Virus record (IMG/VR): IMGVR_UViG_3300025071_000006
Span: 51,479 to 115,478 of that record
Length of the DNA: 64,000 bases
Reading direction: 5' to 3' (one strand)
Source of the DNA: a virus
The translations under genes were made by a program, and so were the position numbers. Below are positions 46,960 to 55,900 of this stretch, piece after piece. Below the pieces are notes generated by a model. That model saw only the letters and a program-made list of their open reading frames with translations. It did not search any database and was not told where the DNA came from. The first letter of the stretch is position 1. Each line of letters opens with the position of its first letter.

Positions 46960-49900
46960 ATGAGCAACAATAGTAACAAATTAGTTTGTGCAGCTGATCC
47001 TTGTCCCATAAAACTTAGCAGTAAGTGTGTGTTTTATGAGGGTGGAGATCTGATATGTGCTAAAGTGACCACAAATATGACTGTAGAGGAAGCTCTACAA
47101 AGGATCAATGATCAGTTATGTATTGGAAGAGGATTAGATGGAACTAGTGGAACTTCTGGTTCATCTGGTACTTCTGGTACTACTGGTACATCTGGTACAA
47201 GTGGCACATCAGGAACTTCTGGTACTTCTGGTACTAGTGGAAGTGCTGGAACTAGTGGCTCATCTGCTACATCTGGTACTACAGGAACTTCAGGAACTTC
47301 TGGCTCTAGTGGTACTGCTGGTTCATCTGGAATACAAGGAGATAAATATAAGACATGTATTACAGGAACATCATTTACATTAGGTAATACTGTAAATGAA
47401 TGTTTAACTGTTGACACTGGTTTAGCTTATACTCCAGGTCAATCTATTGTTATTGCTCATGATGTAAACAACTATCAAGAGTGTGATGTTGTATCTTATA
47501 ATTTAACAACAGGAGAATTATGTTTTACCATACCCTTTAATGTCGTAGGATCAGGTACTTACACTACATGGTGTATTAACTTAGATGGTGCTACAGGTGG
47601 TGACGGATCAAGTGGTTCAAGTGGTACCTCTGGTACTGCAGGATCTTCAGGTACTACTGGAACAAGTGGTAGTAGTGGAAGTACAGGAACTTCTGGGACA
47701 TCAGGTACAAGTGCAACTTCTGGAACTAGTGGAACGACTGGTACATCAGGTTCCTCTGGGACATCTGGTAGTGCAGGAACTACTGGAACTTCAGGTAGTG
47801 CAGGAACTAGTGGTGCAGATGGATCATCAGGTGCTGCTATAGCAAACTGGTATGCTTCATTTTCTTCTAATCAAGATCATGTTCTTCCTGGTGCAAACGT
47901 TCCTACTGCTGCAACTTATAATAGTACAGATCTTGATAATGGTATAGTGTTAGATGCTTTACAACAAATTAGATTTGTACATAGTGGTATATATAAAGTT
48001 TCTTATTCTGCTCAAGTCCGAAATGGAGGATCATCTAGTGCAGCAGTTGACATATGGTTAATGAAGAATGGGACAGATATTATACGTAAAGATAGAATAA
48101 AAGATCTATCACCTTCTGAGGTTAAGTACATGCCTTCTGCAGATTACATCTTAACGATAGATGTAGGAGACTATATAGAGATTTTCTTTGCATCTAGTAA
48201 TGTAAATGTAGAACTTTTTGCTACAGCTTCTCAAACCCTACCTTTTCAAAAACCTGCAGCTCCATCTATTGTAGTTAATGTACATCAAATAGGAGTATCA
48301 GTAGGAAGTACTTCAGGTACAACAGGAACATCAGGTACGACTGGAACTTCTGGAACCTCTGGAACAAAAGGAACAAGTGGAACTAGTGGTAGTTCAGGTA
48401 TAGATGGAACATCTGGAACTTCTGGTACATCAGGTACATCAGGGACTTCTGGTTCTAGTGGTACAGGAGGAACCTCTGGTACTTCTGGATCTTCTGGTGC
48501 ATCGTGTTTAAGTTATAACTTATCTTGCCCTAGCGGTGGTGGAGATTGTGATGTAGACTACTTAGACTGTGCTAACATATCTAAAACTATTACGGTCCCA
48601 GAAGGAACTGCAATAGATGAGTGTGCTAAATCAATTCCTACAAGTAGTACAGCTAACATAGGAATAAACGGAATATGTTCTGGCTCTAGTGGTACAAGTG
48701 GTTCTTCTGGAACTGCAGGTAGCAGTGGTACATCAGGTACATCTGGAACATCTGCAGCAGATGGATCAAGTGGTAGTTCTGGTACTTCAGGAAGTAGTGG
48801 CACTAGTGGTACATCAGCAGAAGATGGAACATCAGGAACTAGCGGTACCTCTGGTACATCTGGAGAGGATGGTACATCTGGTAGTAGTGGATCGTCAGGT
48901 ACAGCAGGTACTTCAGGGTCTAGTGCAACAAGTGGTACAGCTGGAACATCCGGTACAAGTGGTAGTTCTGGTCTTACTGGATCAGACGGAAGTAGTGGAA
49001 CTAGTGGATCATCAGGTACATCTGGTACAACAGGTATTGATGGAACAAGTGGTACAACTGGGACCTCTGGTACATCAGGTTCTAGTGGTGATGATGGAAC
49101 AAGTGGTACATCTGGAACAAGTGGTTCGAGTGGAGAAGATGGTACTTCTGGATCTAGTGGCACTGCAGGGTCTAGTGGCTCTAGTGGTGAAACAGGTAGC
49201 TCTGGAACAGCTGGAACAAGTGGTACTAGTGGTACAACCGGTATAGACGGTACAAGTGGATCTAGTGGATCTAGTGGAGACAGTGGAAGCTCAGGTACAA
49301 GTGGTACGTCAGGGAGTAGTGGATCTTCAGGAGACTCTGGCAGTTCAGGAAGCAGTGGTACATCTGGCACGAGTGGTTCTAGTGGTAATACTGGTTCTAG
49401 TGGAACTAGTGGTACGTCTGGAAGTTCTGGTACAGCAGGTACATCTGGAGCTGATGGTAGTTTTGGTGGTGCATGTTTCGATTATACATTCTCAACTAAT
49501 GTTCCTAGTCCTGCAGCAGATCCTGGTCAAGGTAAAGTAGAGTTAAATAATGCTACACAAACATCAGCTACTAGCTTATATATAAGTGAGACAGATGATG
49601 ATGGTAACAGTATACAATCTTTCCTAGAAAGTATTGATGCATCTACATCAGCAATAAAAGGACACGTAAGATTAGCAGACAAAGATGATTCATCTGACTT
49701 TATATTATATGCAATAGATGAATTAACTGATAATGGATCTTGGTGGACATTAGTAATAATAAATGAATCTCAAGGTGGTAATCCTCTTACTAACCTAGAA
49801 GATATTACAGCATGTTTTGTATTAACAGGAGATAAAGGAGATCCAGGTGTGGACGGAACATCTGGAAGCTCAGGAACATCTGGTACGTCTGGAAGCTCAG

Positions 49901-52900
49901 GTGATAGTGGAAGTAGTGGTTCAAGTGGAACAGCTGGTACAAGTGGCACAAGTGCAGAAGATGGAACATCTGGTACGGCTGGTACTAGTGGTAGTTCTGG
50001 AACAACTGGTACATCAGGGACTAGTGGAACAACAGGAGTAGATGGTACATCAGGTACAAGTGGTAGTAGTGGAACCTCTGGTAGTAGTGGAGAAACAGGA
50101 ACAAGTGGAACTAGTGGAACTAGTGGAAGCTCTGGTGAGGATGGTACAAGTGGGTCTTCTGGTACAGCTGGAAGTAGTGGTTCATCAGGAACCACAGGTA
50201 CTTCAGGTACTAGTGGTACGTCTGGAGAAGATGGTGGTGATGGGACAAGTGGAACTAGTGGAACAAGTGGTACTAGTGGTACGACAGGTTCAGATGGAAC
50301 ATCTGGTACATCAGGTAGTAGTGGTGATACTGGCACTTCTGGTACTTCTGGAACATCTGGTTCTTCAGGAACTAGTGGTACATCAGGTGATGATGGAACT
50401 AGTGGTACTTCTGGAACAACAGGTACATCAGGTACAAGTGCAACTTCTGGTACAAGTGGTAGTTCTGGAGAAGACGGAACCTCTGGTACTGCTGGTACAA
50501 CAGGAACATCTGGAACTAGTGGTAGTTCAGGATCTAGTGGTAGCTCAGGGTCTAGTGGTGACGATGGTACTTCAGGTACTTCAGGAACCTCTGGTACAAG
50601 TGGTACAACAGGTTTAGATGGAACCTCTGGTACAAGTGGATCTTCAGGAGATGATGGTACAAGTGGTACGGCTGGAACAACAGGTACAAGTGGTACATCT
50701 GGTAGCTCTGGCAGTTCTGGAGATGATGGTACATCTGGTACTTCTGGTAGTACAGGTACGTCAGGTACATCAGGTAGTTCTGGAGATGATGGAACTAGTG
50801 GAACAAGTGGAACAAGTGGGACAACAGGAACAAGTGGAACAACAGGTACGAGTGGAACAACAGGTACATCAGGGAGTTCTGGATCTTCAGGAAACGATGG
50901 AGGAGATGGAACATCAGGTACTTCAGGAACCAGTGGTTCTTCTGGTACAGCTGGTTCAAGTGGACAAGATGGTTCCTTTGGTGGAGCATGTTTTGATTAC
51001 ACATTTGATATTTCAACAGCAGCATCGGATCCAGGAACAGGTAAAGTAAGATTAAATAATGCTAACGATCAAGCTAATGCATCTAAATCTTACATAGATA
51101 TAAATGATGATAATGGTGACTCTATTAATTCATTTTTACAATCAATAGATGCATCTTCAAATGCAGTAAAAGGTCATATTAGAATTTCTGATAAATTTGA
51201 TGCAAGTGATTTTATATTATTTGCTATATCAGATTTAACTAACAATAGTGGGTGGTGGACATTAGATATAGATGTTGTAGCTTCTTCCACAGGTACAGGA
51301 GTAATTTTCCCTAACGCTGAAGATGTACTTGTATGTTTTGTAACTACTGGTGATAAAGGTGATCCTGGAACTTCAGGAACAACTGGAACCTCAGGAACTT
51401 CAGGAACCTCAGGTGGTGATGGAGGAGATGGAACTTCAGGTACCTCAGGATCAAGTGGAGATGATGGAACAAGTGGTTCTAGTGGTAGTAGTGGAACTTC
51501 ACCAGCAAGTCAAGTTACAGGCTCTGGAACAACTAATAAGGTTGCAAGATGGTCAACTGCCAGTTCTTTAGGTAATGGTCCAATAACATTTGCTGATGCT
51601 ACAGCTACAGCTGGATCAACTTTTGGAGGAGATGTAACAATTAATGGTGCTGAGTATGTTAATCAAATACAAGCTAGAACCTCAGCAGGTCTTAAATTAG
51701 GAAACGATAATAATAGTGGTTTTGTATTTGTAAAAGATTCAGGAGAAGTTTGTGTTGGAACTGAAACACCATCTTATAACAACAATTATGGAACAGGAGA
51801 TTTAAATGTAGAAAACAACACCTTTGCATCTGCTCAAGTTTTTTCGCATAGTAGTACTGTAGGAAACTACTCATTTTTAGGATTAGGTAAAAGTAGTGGA
51901 ACAGGAGCAAGTCCAACAATAGTTGTTGCACAAGAAACTGTAGGTGCAATAGGATATTATGGTTACGATGGTTCTGATTACAGAAGATTAGCAACTATTT
52001 CTGCTGCTGTTGATGGAACACCTGGAGCAGGAGATATGCCAGGAAGATTAGAATTCTGGACAACTGCTGATGGAGCTACATCTCCTACAAAAAGATTAAC
52101 TATAGGTCAAGCTGGAAACGCAATTTTTACAGGAAAAGTAACAGCACAATCAACAGCATCAAATACAGTAGGAGCTTTTGCTTTTGTTACTGGTGGAAAT
52201 GATGTAGGAATTAGAGAAGATACTTCTGGTGGATTTAATATAGATGTATATAAACCAGGAACTGGGTATATTAACCCCTTAACTATAGACAGTTCAGGAA
52301 ACTCAACTTTTACAGGTAGAGTTACTGCTGTTGGTTTTACATCTACGTCAAGTAATGCATATACTGGCGGAATGTCTTCTTTTGAAACAACTCTTACAAA
52401 TGGAAATGACTGGGCAAACTCACCTATAAGCATATTAGAAAGAGGGAATATTGGTTCTGGTTCTACAGATGATAAATACTCACCTAATTTAAACTTTCAC
52501 TGGAGTGGTAGAGTATCTAACTCACTTTGGATGAGCGACAATGGGCATTTAAACTGGGGTTCGTATACAAGTTTAGGAGTACCAGCTACTGATGGAGTTT
52601 TTAGAACTAAAGAAATTAACTTAATAGGTACAGGTAGAATTACAGGCGTTGATACAGTATCAGCAAGTACTGATGCGGCAAACAAAGCTTATGTAGATGC
52701 TCACGTTTCACCCCCTGGAACATACTTACCACTAGCTGGTGGGACAATGACTGGAACTACTGGTGTTACAATGCCAGATAGTTTTCCATTATTTCTTGGT
52801 ACTAGTGGAATTAATGATTCACAAATATTCTGGGATGGTGATAATATAGAAATACAAGCAAGAAAAGCTAACGCAGATATTGTTTTTAGAGCAGCTAACA

Positions 52901-55900
52901 GTTCAAGTGTTTTAGGAGAGTTTTTAGCTATAGATGGTGGCATTGGAAAAACTAGAGCATATAAAGATATTCATTTTCAAGATAATGTAAAAGCTAGTTT
53001 TGGAGACACTACAACACCAGACCTTCAAATATACCACAGTAGTAGTAATGATAGAGGTTATATTTATAACGCAACAGGAGATTTATATATAGAAAATGAT
53101 GCTGATGGAAAAGATATTAAATTTTGGAGTGATGATGGTAGTGGTGGAACAACTGAATTTTTTAAAGTTGACTCAGCATCACAAGCAGTTACATTTGTCA
53201 AACCTGCATATTTGCCTGATAATGTAAAAGCACAATTTGGTAATTCTTCTGACCTTAAAATATATCACGACGTTACTACAAATGCAAATATAATAGAATC
53301 AGTTAATAGTAGGCAATTACAAATAACACAAGATAACCTTTTTATAGGTTCTCAAGGTGCTACTGAATCATTTATAACTGCTGTAGCTAATGGAGCAGTA
53401 AGTTTATATTACGACAATGTTAAAAAGTTTGAAACTACAAGTACAGGGGCTAGTGTATCAGGTAGTCTAGTTGTTGGAGACAATGCATTTGTCAAAGCTG
53501 GGCAACTTTATTTTAATACTGACAATAGCACCACGAATGACACCTATAGAATGTACTCAGCTAGTGGTGAGTTCTATTTACAATCAAGAGAAGCAGGAAC
53601 ATGGAAGAATTTTATATCAACTGACACTGGTGGAGATACAACTTTTGCTCAACAAGCATTCAGTGGAGCTACATCTACTTCAGATCCATCATCCACTCTA
53701 ACAACAAAAGGTTATGTAGATGGTTTAATCACTGGAGCTACAATATATAGAGGAACTTGGGATCCAAGTGGTGGTGGATATGGTTCACCTGATTTAAGTG
53801 GTGTAACACAGACTTCTGGTTATTATTATATATGTAGTGCTGATGGTACGGCAGAGCCAAATGGAACAGGTACAGAACCTGATTCTTGGAGTGTAGGCGA
53901 TTGGGTTATATGGAATGACGATGTTGGAGCTGGTGAATGGCAAAAAATAGATAACTCATCTGTATTATCAGGTGTTGGTACAGGTCAAACTGTAGCTTTA
54001 TGGCAAGGTGCTGGTTCTGTTACAGATTCAGAAACTTTAGGTAACGCACCAATAACAGTTAGTGGTAATAACGCAACTTTTGCAGGAAATGTTTTAATTG
54101 GCACAGGCAAAGAATTAATTATTGGAAGTCAAACTACAGCAGAAAGTCCATTAGGAATTACAATTAGAGATAATCAGGGAGATGCTCCTGTTGGAATAGT
54201 TATACATAATGAAAATACAGGTACTTTAGCAGATGCACAAATAGCATTTGAAACTCAGGGTGCTCTGGATTTTTCAATAGGAATTGATAGAAGTGATTCT
54301 AACAAATTTGTAATGTCTAGAGCAGGTACTTTAGGAACAAATAATGTATTTACTATTGATGCAACAAGTGCAACTTTTGCAGGAGATATAATTGTTCCAA
54401 ATGGTAAAATTTCTACAATAGGTGGTAACAATTTAACTCTCTCAGGAAGTGTAGCTGACCACGCAGGAATAAGTTTTGCAACAAAGTCTATTTTACCTTG
54501 TGTTGTTTCAGCAACAAACGATAATGTCGTAGATTTAGGGCAAAATGGAAATGTATTTAAAAACCTTTATTTAGGTAGTGAAATAATATCAGGAGGAGGA
54601 GCAACTTTTGCAGGTAGCGTTGATATAAGAGGTTCTGGGTATAATCAAATAAGAATAGCAAACCAAATTGCAGCATCTACAAACAAGCAATCAGGGATTA
54701 CAACTTTAAATTACGAAGGAAACAGCGTAAGTATCTTTCAAACGTTTCAGCAACCCAATAACAATACTATTTATTTTGGTAGTGCTGACGCTTCTCACTC
54801 AGGAATACAAAATTATAGATTTTATGTAAACGCTGATTCTAATACTCCAGGAAGTGGGCATACGCAAGCTTTACTTATTCAGAGTAACACAAACGCAACT
54901 TTTGCAGGAGATGTAGGTTTAGGTGGAACAGGACTATATACAAATTCACATTCTTTAAATATTGATGGAACTGGATTAGCAATTAAAAATGATACAAATG
55001 GCTCAAATAATAATTGGAGTACAATTAAAAACACAGCTACCAGTAGTGGGTCAAACTTTGTATTTAATACATCCACGGGTATTATGGTTATGGATAGTTT
55101 TGGTAATCTTGGTGTCGGTGATGCTTTACCAACTTCTATATCAGCAAACACGTTTAGCCTATCTGTAAATTCATCAAGAAATGATTTGACGGGTGCATTA
55201 ATAAGTAAAGCTAATGGAACTGTAAAACATCAGCAATATTGGGATTCAAGTGGATATAGTTTTAACTTGACAGCTGGTCAAGGAAATTTTCAATTCAACG
55301 TTAATGCAGCAGGAAATAATGTAATATCAACTTTTAAAAATGCAAATACTACATCTGGAAATAGAAGTGCAATAAAAGTTGTACAACAAGTTAATTCTAC
55401 TGGTAGTTTTTCAGCGTTTTTAGGTTCTACAATAGATGGAAAATTATTCTTATCAAATGATAGTATTACTGCTAATCATTTATTAATAGATACATCAGGA
55501 AACGCAACTTTTGCAGGTTCAGTAACTGCCACTTCTTTTTCTTCTTCAGGAGGTGCAACTTTTAATCCTATGGCTACTATAGAATATAGTGATATTAGCA
55601 CAGGAGAAAATAGAGGTTTAAGAATAATTAATACATCAGGAACTGATCAACAATGGAATATTACAGCAGGAGTTACAGGATCAGAGAATGAATCTTTTTG
55701 TATTAGAGATGCAACAGGCAATGTGAATGCACTTACTATGGCTATATCAAGTGGTAACGCAATTTTTTCAGGAAGTGTAACAGCCGAAGGTATAAGTTCT
55801 ACTATTAGTTCTGCTACATCAGGATACTTTGCAACAAGTACAGCTATACCTAGCAATCAAATTGTTCATGTTAGAGATAATGTAGCAACTACATCAGTAA

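Noticed and set aside
48558-49370. Long minus-strand open frame of 270 codons rich in Pro, Val and Leu
   Set aside because: It is the antisense of collagen-like Gly-Ser/Thr codons, which rarely give stops; composition and absence of a leader show it is a shadow. The same holds for other frames in 47.1-51.5 kb.
47140-51500. CRISPR-like or tandem DNA repeat array
   Set aside because: Repeats are codon-level, 9 nt and imperfect, with no spacers and an intact reading frame.
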